Source: an uncultured Oscillospiraceae bacterium (GTDB taxonomy: Bacteria > Bacillota > Clostridia > Oscillospirales > Oscillospiraceae). From it: a stretch of DNA of 5,376 bases. Location: the NCBI GenBank assembly GCA_934569215.1, contig CAKTKF010000107.1, positions 1-5,376 on the forward strand. The letters run 5' to 3'. Positions 1-4,100 of the stretch are shown here, piece after piece. Position 1 is the first letter of the stretch. Each line of letters begins with the position of its first letter. Below the pieces are notes generated by a model that was given only the letters and a program-made list of their open reading frames with translations, searched no databases and was not told where the DNA came from. A program made the position numbers and the translations under genes.

Positions 1-10
1 AGTCTTCCAT
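1..10 (-). CDS. Start of an unidentified gene leaving the left edge (partial)
   Basis: On the minus strand an ATG at 10-8 follows a G-rich stretch (GGGGGAT, about 7 nt upstream) and a clear -10 box. Only Met-Glu-Asp is visible before the window ends, so no function can be given. An in-frame ATG at 25-23 also exists, but it would lie almost at the predicted transcription start and has only a poor ribosome site. A third ATG at 18-16 is in another frame. The call rests on the promoter and spacing alone; the promoter could instead drive an RNA or a start further left. Confidence 0.35.
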
Positions 11-32
11 GAAAACATCCCCCATTTCTTCT

Positions 33-41
33 ATTATAGCA
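33..41 (-). promoter_or_regulatory. Extended -10 promoter for the leftward gene
   Basis: The minus strand reads TGCTATAAT, a perfect TATAAT with the TGn extension that compensates for a weak -35. The hexamer 17 bp upstream (56-61, TACCCA) is a poor match. Transcription would start near position 26 and give a leader of only about 15 nt before the ATG at 10. Confidence 0.6.
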
Positions 42-78
42 GAAACGGGGGCGTTTGGGTAGTTCTTTGACAGACTGG

Positions 79-113
79 AATGGAGCGTATCCGTACAGAT
101 ACGCTCCATTTTT
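79..113. terminator. Strong isolated stem-loop, terminator-like
   Basis: A perfect 13-bp stem (79-91 with 98-110) closes on a 6-nt loop (92-97). On the plus strand the 3' arm runs into TTTTT (109-113), the form of an intrinsic terminator, but no plus-strand gene lies upstream. On the minus strand it sits after the YetF/DUF4363 operon and before the next promoter, where a terminator is expected, but there the tail after the stem is not U-rich. It probably ends the minus-strand operon, with plus-strand function also possible. Confidence 0.55.
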
Positions 114-132
114 CGTGTCAGGGGACAACCCC

Positions 133-247
133 TTGGCTCCCCCTTTGGGGGAGCTGTCACCGAAGGTGACTGAGAGGGTCTTGCACCCCAGTTTCCCCTC
201 TCCGTCCTCGCTACGCTCGGCCACCTCCCCCAAAGGGGGGAGGCGAG
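133..247. repeat. GC-rich inverted-repeat (MITE-like) intergenic element
   Basis: The two ends are imperfect inverted copies of about 45 nt. The left end (135 to about 178) has CTCCCCCTTTGGGGGAG, then a GTCACC/GGTGAC hairpin, then GAGAGGG. The right end, read in reverse from 244, has the matching C/G hairpin with a CTTTG core, a GC-rich stretch, then GAGAGGG. Each end also folds alone (138-152, 156-170, 224-243). It has no coding capacity. From memory, elements with this core are scattered in intergenic regions of Faecalibacterium-like Clostridia; copy number cannot be seen here. No clear target-site duplication was found. Confidence 0.6.
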
Positions 248-280
248 GAGGTGCTTGCACGGCAAAGGGGTGCGGCATTC

Positions 281-661
281 TTAAAACAGATTCCACCACG
301 ACGCCCCGTGAGCCTTCCCCATGGCTTCCACCTTTCGGGAAAGGGCGGCGCAGCCGGCGGCGAAGTCGGTTTCCTCCCGGGCGGCGGCGTAGACCTCCAC
401 CTGAGAAAACAGAGCGTCGATCTCCTCCATGGGCGTGTGGTCGGCAAAGCAGGCGCCCAGGTGGCGGCTGCGCCCCCAGGCGTCCCGCGCCTGAAGCATC
501 AGTGCTTCTCCCTGTGCCATGTCCCCCTGAAGCGCCGTCTTTGCGGCGTTTTCCAAATCTCTGGCGATGGGTTCGTGGCATTTCGCTATGCCCCATGTGG
601 CGGCAATACCCCCGGCCAGAAGCACCAGAAGCAGAACAAAACCGATCCAACTGCGTTTCAT
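281..661 (-). CDS. DUF4363 family membrane-anchored protein
   Basis: This 126-residue protein has one N-terminal hydrophobic segment (residues about 5-26, after Met-Lys-Arg) that is a signal anchor or uncleaved signal peptide. A helical, charged domain follows on the outer side, with the DHTPMEEIDALF stretch I recognise from DUF4363 proteins. Its role is unknown. The family is commonly found next to DUF421/YetF genes, as here. I chose the ATG at 661 over an in-frame upstream start at 685 because 661 overlaps the upstream stop as ATGA (661-658) and has AAAGGAG 8 nt upstream, inside the end of the yetF-like gene. Translation is therefore probably coupled. Stop is TAA at 283-281. The identification is good; any function would be a guess. 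Confidence 0.8.
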   Translation of the reverse strand: MKRSWIGFVLLLVLLAGGIAATWGIAKCHEPIARDLENAAKTALQGDMAQGEALMLQARDAWGRSRHLGACFADHTPMEEIDALFSQVEVYAAAREETDFAAGCAALSRKVEAMGKAHGASWWNLF

Positions 662-1335
662 TTGCCGTACTCCTTTCCCAGCCACACGACCTTATTCCCC
701 GCATCCACCGTCAGCAGCAGGGTGTCCGCGATTTCCGCGCGGTGCTCCCGCAAGACCTGCTTCAGCCAGGCCTCATCCTTCCCGGCTCTGTCCAGATTTT
801 CCCGGGACAGAAAGCCGTCCTCCACGATGGTCACGGGGAGAAACTGGGGCTTGGGATGCAGCCCGGCATCCTTGGCGCTGGCAGGGCGCTCCTTGGGGAA
901 GGGAAATACGGACAGATTCCCGTCGGTTTCCAGAATGGCGTACTGCACGGCGGTGATGTCCAGTACATCCTTTTCCCGCAGATGCCCCGTCAGCTCGTCC
1001 AGGGTGACCCGGGTGCGACGGAGATTGTCCTGCACCAGCTTCCCGTTTTCGATCAGGATCACCGGCTTGCCGCACAGCAGTTGCCGGAACTTCACGCTGT
1101 ACAAAATCAGCCCGGACAGCACCAGCTCCGACCCCAGAACCGTCAGGATCGGCACCAGCCCGGAATACAGGGGGATCGCTCCATCCTGCATGGGAATGGC
1201 AGCCAGATTTGCCAGCAGCATGGTCACAACAAACTCCGTCGGCTCCATCTCCCCAATCTGCCGCTTGCCCATCAGCCGGACGCAGACGATCAGCACCAGA
1301 TACAGCGCGATGGTACGCACATAAGACATAATCAA
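658..1335 (-). CDS. YetF/DUF421 family membrane protein
   Basis: The 225-residue protein has the DUF421 layout: hydrophobic segments at about 4-22, 35-52 and 60-80, the N-terminal signature LMGKRQIGEMEPTEFVVT, then a soluble domain containing GKPVILIENGKL and the D-I-T-A-V-Q-Y-A-I-L-E segment. Bacillus members (YetF, YdfR, YdfS and relatives) have been linked to spore properties, but the biochemical activity is unsettled, so no reaction is assigned. A TTG at 1335 is preferred: it lies 6 nt after a GAGGTGA ribosome site and aligns with the usual family start (Met, hydrophobic residues, then Arg-Thr). The ATG at 1329 is the alternative, with a long 12-nt spacing. The gene overlaps the DUF4363 start (ATGA). 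It lies 91 bp downstream of CooT with no clear promoter of its own, so readthrough from the metal operon is possible. Confidence 0.85.
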   Translation of the reverse strand: MIMSYVRTIALYLVLIVCVRLMGKRQIGEMEPTEFVVTMLLANLAAIPMQDGAIPLYSGLVPILTVLGSELVLSGLILYSVKFRQLLCGKPVILIENGKLVQDNLRRTRVTLDELTGHLREKDVLDITAVQYAILETDGNLSVFPFPKERPASAKDAGLHPKPQFLPVTIVEDGFLSRENLDRAGKDEAWLKQVLREHRAEIADTLLLTVDAGNKVVWLGKEYGK

Positions 1336-1394
1336 AACCCGTCACCTCTTGGTGCTTAGGGTCTCCAGAAAGCAGCGGGATATACAGAATTTCC

Positions 1395-1417
1395 CCCGGA
1401 CGGCTGCGCCATCCGGG
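1395..1417 (-). terminator. GC-rich hairpin after cooT (possible attenuator)
   Basis: On the minus-strand RNA a 10-bp stem (1417-1408 with 1404-1395) with one G-U pair closes on a 3-nt loop. The plus-strand RNA would have a C-A mismatch at that position, so the fold favours minus-strand transcription. No U-tract follows, so it may be a weak terminator, a processing site or a 3' stabiliser between cooT and the yetF-like gene. Confidence 0.45.
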
Positions 1418-1426
1418 AGAAATCAA

Positions 1427-1624
1427 TTATGCAGGAATATTCTCTTTCACAACGGCGACGCCGTCTACCAGGTTTGCCATTTCCAGCGTACCCTCCACGG
1501 CCATCTGGCGCTCCATCAGGTCGGTGAGGATCACCATACCGTCCCGGCACTCGATCTTCATGACGTTGCGCATCATGACCGTTTCCGGGGTGAGCTTGTT
1601 CTTATAAACGGTAGAAAGACACAT
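1427..1624 (-). CDS. cooT: CooT family nickel-binding protein
   Basis: This 65-residue protein starts Met-Cys-Leu-Ser-Thr-Val-Tyr, the CooT (PF10133) signature. In Rhodospirillum rubrum CooT is a small homodimer that binds one nickel ion through Cys2 of each chain and helps nickel insertion into carbon monoxide dehydrogenase. Cys2 is present. A second Cys (residue 26) lies in a predicted beta strand, and the rest fits a small beta-barrel-like fold (alternating hydrophobics in VMKIECRDGMVILTDL). Length is typical. The ribosome site AGGAGGG sits 7 nt before ATG 1624 and abuts the stop of the His-rich gene 14 bp upstream, so the two are cotranscribed. Many Clostridia lacking CODH encode CooT-like proteins, so the client enzyme is unknown. 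The family is clear; the metal is inferred. Confidence 0.85.
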   Translation of the reverse strand: MCLSTVYKNKLTPETVMMRNVMKIECRDGMVILTDLMERQMAVEGTLEMANLVDGVAVVKENIPA

Positions 1625-1638
1625 CGTTTGTCCCTCCT

Positions 1639-2070
1639 TTACTTGACCTCAAGGCTGGACAGCACAACGCTCAGGCGCATGTTGCCCTTCTCAAAGTCGG
1701 ATACGGCGGCCATGACCTGCTCGTAAGCGGTGTGGTCGCCCGCCTTGTCCAGCTGGACGGCGAGGTCAGCCAGCTCCCTGGCATGGGCGGCGTTGTGGCC
1801 GACCATGTACTTCATCAGCGCCACCAGCTCCTCCATGGGCGTATGCTCGCAGGTGCCGGCGCAGGACGCGCAGTCCTGGCTGCATTCGTGGGAATGGGTA
1901 TGCTCCGCGCCGTCGGCGTGGAGGTGGGCGTGATCGTGGGGGTGCTCGTGGTCGTGGGTGTGCGCATGGGTATGCTCATGGGTGTGGGCAACGCCGTCAT
2001 GGGTATGCTCGTGGGTATGGGCGTGCGCATGCTCATGGCCGCCGGCCACGTGTTCGGAATCGATATGCAT
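1639..2070 (-). CDS. His-rich, Cys-motif putative metal-binding protein
   Basis: This 143-residue soluble protein has three parts. Residues 1-61 hold 24 histidines, mostly as H-x-H-x runs (His-Thr, His-Glu, His-Ala, His-Asp). Residues 63-74 hold four cysteines spaced C-x3-C-x2-C-x3-C. Residues 77-143 are predicted helical, with His92, His96 and His113 and no membrane span. I do not recognise the C-terminal domain. The composition fits a nickel, zinc, cobalt or copper store or chaperone. The nearest functional analogue I know is CooJ of R. rubrum, a His-rich nickel chaperone encoded beside CooT; no sequence homology is claimed. ATG 2070 has AAAGGAGG 7 nt upstream. A perfect-consensus promoter lies about 110 bp upstream, and the gene is first in an operon with cooT, divergent from a CsoR-type regulator that probably controls it. 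Confidence 0.8.
   Translation of the reverse strand: MHIDSEHVAGGHEHAHAHTHEHTHDGVAHTHEHTHAHTHDHEHPHDHAHLHADGAEHTHSHECSQDCASCAGTCEHTPMEELVALMKYMVGHNAAHARELADLAVQLDKAGDHTAYEQVMAAVSDFEKGNMRLSVVLSSLEVK
1888..2037. repeat. Degenerate HX-dipeptide coding repeat
   Basis: The His-rich tract (residues 12-61 of the minus-strand gene) is written as degenerate 6-nt units. On the plus strand they appear as GTG/ATG-GGY steps such as GTGGGTATGCTC. The codons vary between copies, so this is a selected protein repeat and not a recent perfect satellite. Such a tract could still expand or contract by slippage. Confidence 0.6.
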
Positions 2071-2094
2071 AGGATAGCCTCCTTTATTTTTCTA

Positions 2095-2173
2095 AGGAAC
2101 CTCTGAATAAATCGCCTTCGGCTGGGTCAAAATCTTCTGCCGCCAGCTCTCGTCGATTTAATCAGAGTTTCCC
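2095..2173. mobile_element. 79-bp MITE-like element with TA target duplication
   Basis: Terminal inverted repeats of 20 bp (2095-2114 and 2154-2173) match at 17 of 20 positions (core CTCTGA-TAAATCG). An inner GCTGG/CCAGC stem (2121-2125 with 2143-2147) lets the whole unit fold as one hairpin. TA dinucleotides flank both ends (2093-2094 and 2174-2175), as expected for IS630/Tc1-mariner-type MITEs. There is no ORF. It lies between the promoter and the ribosome site of the His-rich gene, so it is transcribed as that gene's leader. Confidence 0.65.
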
Positions 2174-2177
2174 TAAT

Positions 2178-2206
2178 ATTATACCCACGGAAGACGCATC
2201 TGTCAA
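2178..2206 (-). promoter_or_regulatory. Perfect-consensus promoter of the His-rich/cooT operon
   Basis: The minus strand reads TTGACA (2206-2201), a 17-bp spacer, then TATAAT (2183-2178): both boxes perfect at ideal spacing. An A/T-rich stretch at 2207-2221 upstream resembles an UP element. Predicted start is near 2171, inside the end of the MITE. Such a strong promoter suggests repression as the control mode, fitting the adjacent CsoR-family repressor. Confidence 0.8.
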
Positions 2207-2225
2207 AACATTTATTTTTATGCAG

Positions 2226-2242
2226 ATATCCCCCCGGAGGGC
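2226..2242. promoter_or_regulatory. Candidate metal-repressor operator (C/G-tract dyad)
   Basis: The sequence ATATCCCCCCGGAGGG contains an imperfect dyad centred on CCGG (arms 2230-2233 and 2238-2241, one mismatch) and a run of six C. It lies between the -35 boxes of the two divergent promoters. CsoR/RcnR-family repressors recognise operators with G/C tracts flanked by A/T, so this is the best candidate in the spacer. The match is by character only, not to a known exact consensus. Confidence 0.3.
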
Positions 2243-2271
2243 TTGCGGAATGGGCAGAAAAAAGGTATACT
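2243..2271 (+). promoter_or_regulatory. Promoter of the CsoR-type regulator
   Basis: TTGCGG (2243-2248), a 17-bp spacer and TATACT (2266-2271) form a moderate sigma-A promoter. The expected start near 2278 leaves no room for a ribosome site before the ATG at 2281 and so supports the ATG at 2311 as the real start. Overlap with the candidate operator would allow autoregulation. Confidence 0.55.
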
Positions 2272-2310
2272 AGGATAAATATGTTTCACCTGAGAAAGAA
2301 GGGCAAGACG

Positions 2311-2676
2311 ATGACCGACCACACCGAACACACCCACGACTGCTGCGGCGACCACGATCACGAGCATGACCATGCCTACCTCCATGCCCATGGCATTCCC
2401 CACAGTCACGGCCATGTCCACGAAAATCAGAAAGCCGTGCTGAACCGGCTGTCCCGCGCCATCGGCCACCTGGAAAAGGTGAAGCGGATGGTGGAGGAGG
2501 GTCACGACTGCTCGGAGGTGCTGATTCAGCTGGCAGCGGTGCGTTCCGCCCTGGACAACACCGGCAAGGTGATCCTGAAAGACCACATGCGCCACTGCAT
2601 GGTAGATGCGGTAGCCGCCGGGGACGAGGACGCCATTGACGATCTGTGTCAGGCAATCGATAAGTTCATGAAATAA
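2311..2676 (+). CDS. CsoR/RcnR-family metal-sensing repressor with His-rich tail
   Basis: This 121-residue DUF156 (CsoR/RcnR/FrmR) protein is a small all-helical DNA-binding repressor that releases its operator when it binds ligand. Residues 1-37 carry 13 histidines and Cys11-Cys12. The core starts about residue 41 (VLNRLSRAIGHLEKVKRM). The sensor residues are Cys67, His92 and Cys96. Their spacing (25 and 4) equals the Cu(I) triad Cys36-His61-Cys65 of M. tuberculosis CsoR and differs from the HCHH set of nickel/cobalt RcnR, though the N-terminal histidines could supply an RcnR-like ligand. So copper, nickel and cobalt are all possible. I prefer ATG 2311 over the in-frame ATG 2281 because 2311 has GAAGGG about 8 nt upstream and 2281 lies at the predicted transcription start. 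The gene is divergent from the His-rich/cooT operon, its likely target. Confidence 0.88.
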   Translation: MTDHTEHTHDCCGDHDHEHDHAYLHAHGIPHSHGHVHENQKAVLNRLSRAIGHLEKVKRMVEEGHDCSEVLIQLAAVRSALDNTGKVILKDHMRHCMVDAVAAGDEDAIDDLCQAIDKFMK

Positions 2677-2682
2677 CACTCA

Positions 2683-2710
2683 GGGGGTCAGGCACAAGCC
2701 TGACCCCCGT
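2683..2710. terminator. Bidirectional terminator between convergent genes
   Basis: A perfect 11-bp stem (2683-2693 with 2698-2708) with a 4-nt loop lies 6 bp after the regulator stop and 4 bp beyond the stop of the convergent 44-residue gene. The plus-strand tail (AATTATTTGT) is moderately U-rich and the minus-strand tail (TGAGTGTTATTT) weaker. It plausibly ends both transcripts. Confidence 0.75.
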
Positions 2711-2712
2711 AA

Positions 2713-2847
2713 TTATTTGTCCTTGGAAGTCAGCGCATTCAGCAGGCTCACCCCGGCGATGATCACGCCGGTGACCAGAAAAACGCCCAGCATTCCCGTA
2801 CCCACAATGGGCAGGACATTTATCAGATAATCCACATGCAGTTCCAT
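2713..2847 (-). CDS. Small single-span protein, sodium-pump decarboxylase gamma-like
   Basis: A 44-residue ORF (Met-Glu-Leu-His-Val-Asp-Tyr-Leu start, stop TAA at 2715-2713) begins 2 bp after the stop of the decarboxylase beta gene. Its ribosome site TAGGAGGT lies in the last beta codons, 5 nt before the ATG, so translation is coupled. Residues about 9-37 are hydrophobic with Gly-rich packing (IVGTGMLGVFLVTGVIIAG), followed by a short polar tail (Thr-Ser-Lys-Asp-Lys). Position, size and topology match the small OadG/gamma-type subunits that assemble with and stabilise the beta subunit, although the sequence is too short for firm homology. It lacks the long C-terminal metal-binding extension of classical OadG. 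Confidence 0.72.
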   Translation of the reverse strand: MELHVDYLINVLPIVGTGMLGVFLVTGVIIAGVSLLNALTSKDK

Positions 2848-2849
2848 CT

Positions 2850-3947
2850 TTAACCTCCTACCAGCGCCAGAATCAGGCCGCCCGCAATGACGGAGGCGAT
2901 CTGGCCAGAAACGTTGACCCCGGCGGCGTGCATCAGCAGAAAATTCTGCTTATCCTCCGCCAGACCCATTTTATGCACCACACGGGCGGACATGGGGAAC
3001 GCGGAAATCCCCGCCGCGCCGATCATGGGGTTGATCTTCTCTTTCAGGAACAGATTCATCAATTTCGCGATCATCACGCCGCCCACGGTGTCCATCACGA
3101 AGGCGACCAGTCCAAGTCCCAGAATCAGCAGCGTCTCCACCCGCAGGAACTCCGCCGCGTTCATCCGGGAGGCGATGGTCAGTCCCAACAGAATGGTAAT
3201 CAGGTTCGCCAGCACGTTCTGCGCCGTCTCCGACAGGGAATTCAGCACGCCGCACTCCCGGATCAGATTCCCGAACATGAGAAATCCGATCAGCGCCACG
3301 GCCTGGGGCGCGACGAGTCCGACAATGATCGTCACCGCAATGGGGAACAGGATTTTCGTGGTCTTGGAGACGGGGCGACCCTTATAGGTCATTTTGATCT
3401 TCCGCTCCGCCTGGGTGGTACACAGGCGAATCACCGGCGGCTGCACCATCGGCACCAGCGCCATGTAGGAGTAAGCCGCCACCATAATGGCCGCCGTGTA
3501 GCCGGAACCCAGCTGCTGGGCGACGAAAATGGAGGTAGGGCCGTCCGCCGCGCCGATGATGGCGATGGAGGCCGCGTCGTTGAGCTCAAATCCCAGCAGG
3601 GACGCCAGCCCCAGGGTGAAGAAAATACCGAACTGCGCCGCCGCGCCAAAGATCATCAGCTTGGGATTTGCCAGCAGCGGCTGAAAATCGATCATCGCGC
3701 CGATGCCGATGAACAGCAGCAGCGGAAACAGCTCATGCCCCGCGATGCCGAGCTGGAACAGATGGGCGATGACCCCCGCCGCGCCGGAATTGGGCAGGTT
3801 CACCAGAATCGCGCCGAAGCCCATGGGCAGCAGCAGCGACGGCTCCATCTCCTTGACGATGGCAAGATAGATCAGCGTGCCACCGATGATCCACATAAGC
3901 ACCTGCTGCCATGTTAGAAACGTCAGGTTTTCTACAAGCACTTCCAT
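2850..3947 (-). CDS. Sodium-translocating decarboxylase beta subunit (OadB/GcdB/MmdB family)
   Basis: This 365-residue polytopic membrane protein, at typical family length, is the part of biotin-dependent decarboxylase pumps that removes CO2 from carboxybiotin and exports Na+. Hallmarks are EMEPSLLLPMGFGAILVN (33-50), GAMIDFQPLL (83-92), GAADGPTSIF (132-141) with Asp135 matching the essential Asp203 of Klebsiella OadB, SYMALVP (160-166), and NVSGQIASV (345-353), the region carrying Na+-site residues. About ten hydrophobic segments are visible. I chose ATG 3947 because AAAGGAG lies 7 nt upstream; the upstream in-frame start at 3980 has no such site. The substrate (oxaloacetate, glutaconyl-CoA or methylmalonyl-CoA) cannot be read from beta alone. 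The carboxyltransferase and biotin carrier genes are not beside it; only the small gamma-like gene is. Confidence 0.93.
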   Translation of the reverse strand: MEVLVENLTFLTWQQVLMWIIGGTLIYLAIVKEMEPSLLLPMGFGAILVNLPNSGAAGVIAHLFQLGIAGHELFPLLLFIGIGAMIDFQPLLANPKLMIFGAAAQFGIFFTLGLASLLGFELNDAASIAIIGAADGPTSIFVAQQLGSGYTAAIMVAAYSYMALVPMVQPPVIRLCTTQAERKIKMTYKGRPVSKTTKILFPIAVTIIVGLVAPQAVALIGFLMFGNLIRECGVLNSLSETAQNVLANLITILLGLTIASRMNAAEFLRVETLLILGLGLVAFVMDTVGGVMIAKLMNLFLKEKINPMIGAAGISAFPMSARVVHKMGLAEDKQNFLLMHAAGVNVSGQIASVIAGGLILALVGG

Positions 3948-4003
3948 AAATAAACTCCTTTGATAACGGTCAGGGGACATCCACGCCGCCTGAATTGGGG
4001 TAT

Positions 4004-4009
4004 ATTATA
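4004..4009 (-). promoter_or_regulatory. -10 box of the sodium-pump operon
   Basis: The minus strand reads TATAAT about 57 bp upstream of ATG 3947. The -35 position (around 4027-4032) is a poor match, so an activator or other factor may be needed. Transcription would start near 3997 and give a leader of about 50 nt. Confidence 0.5.
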
Positions 4010-4030
4010 CTGCGCCGACGGTAAAAATGG

Positions 4031-4044
4031 GGCAAAGCTTTGCC
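4031..4044. promoter_or_regulatory. Perfect 14-bp palindrome upstream of the sodium-pump -10
   Basis: GGCAAAGCTTTGCC is a perfect dyad that overlaps the edge of the -35 region of the decarboxylase promoter. This is where a regulator of a promoter with a weak -35 could bind. It could also be part of the terminator region of the upstream response-regulator gene. No known regulator is assigned. Confidence 0.35.
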
Positions 4045-4052
4045 GGACAGGG

Positions 4053-4097
4053 AAAGTCTCTCCGGAAAGGCAGCGGCAGCCTTTCTGGAGAGACTTT
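4053..4097. terminator. Long stem-loop ending the two-component operon
   Basis: A 19-bp stem (4053-4071 with 4079-4097) with a 7-nt loop begins 4 bp beyond the response-regulator stop (4101). The single imperfect pair is G-U on the plus strand and A-C on the minus strand. The arms end in AAAG/CTTT, giving only a short U run on either strand. Its position makes it the likely terminator separating the kinase/regulator operon from the decarboxylase promoter. Confidence 0.7.
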
Positions 4098-4100
4098 GTA

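Noticed and set aside
67..72. Plus-strand TTGACA as a -35 box
   Set aside because: No matching -10 follows at a workable distance; the strong hairpin starts within 10 bp.
55..1359. Long plus-strand open frames, including one of 434 codons, across the left third
   Set aside because: They are antisense to the DUF4363 and DUF421 genes and run through the GC-rich repeat. Their composition (Pro/Arg/Gln-rich) is that of a shadow frame, and no ribosome site or family signature is seen.
435..1843. Shared HTPMEE peptide in the DUF4363 protein and the His-rich protein
   Set aside because: Only six residues match and the surroundings differ. In DUF4363 the segment is a family feature, so common descent of the two proteins is not supported.
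1888..2037. CRISPR-like or satellite repeat
   Set aside because: The units are about 6 nt, degenerate and in frame within a gene, with no spacers; they encode the His-x tract.
1732..2106. Plus-strand Gly/Val/Met-rich frame resembling a membrane protein
   Set aside because: It is the complement of the His-x repeat. The minus strand has the ribosome site, promoter and operon context.
2071..2175. Riboswitch in the leader of the His-rich gene
   Set aside because: The structure is explained by the inverted repeats of the TA-flanked element. I see no match to a known metal riboswitch such as the multi-stem NiCo fold.
2281..2310. Upstream ATG for the CsoR-type regulator
   Set aside because: It lies at the predicted transcription start with no ribosome site; ATG 2311 has one and removes ten non-family residues.
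2928..3917. Plus-strand open frame of 329 codons opposite the decarboxylase beta gene
   Set aside because: It is very His/Gln/Arg-rich, as expected from the complement of a hydrophobic GC-rich gene. The minus-strand frame has a complete, conserved protein.
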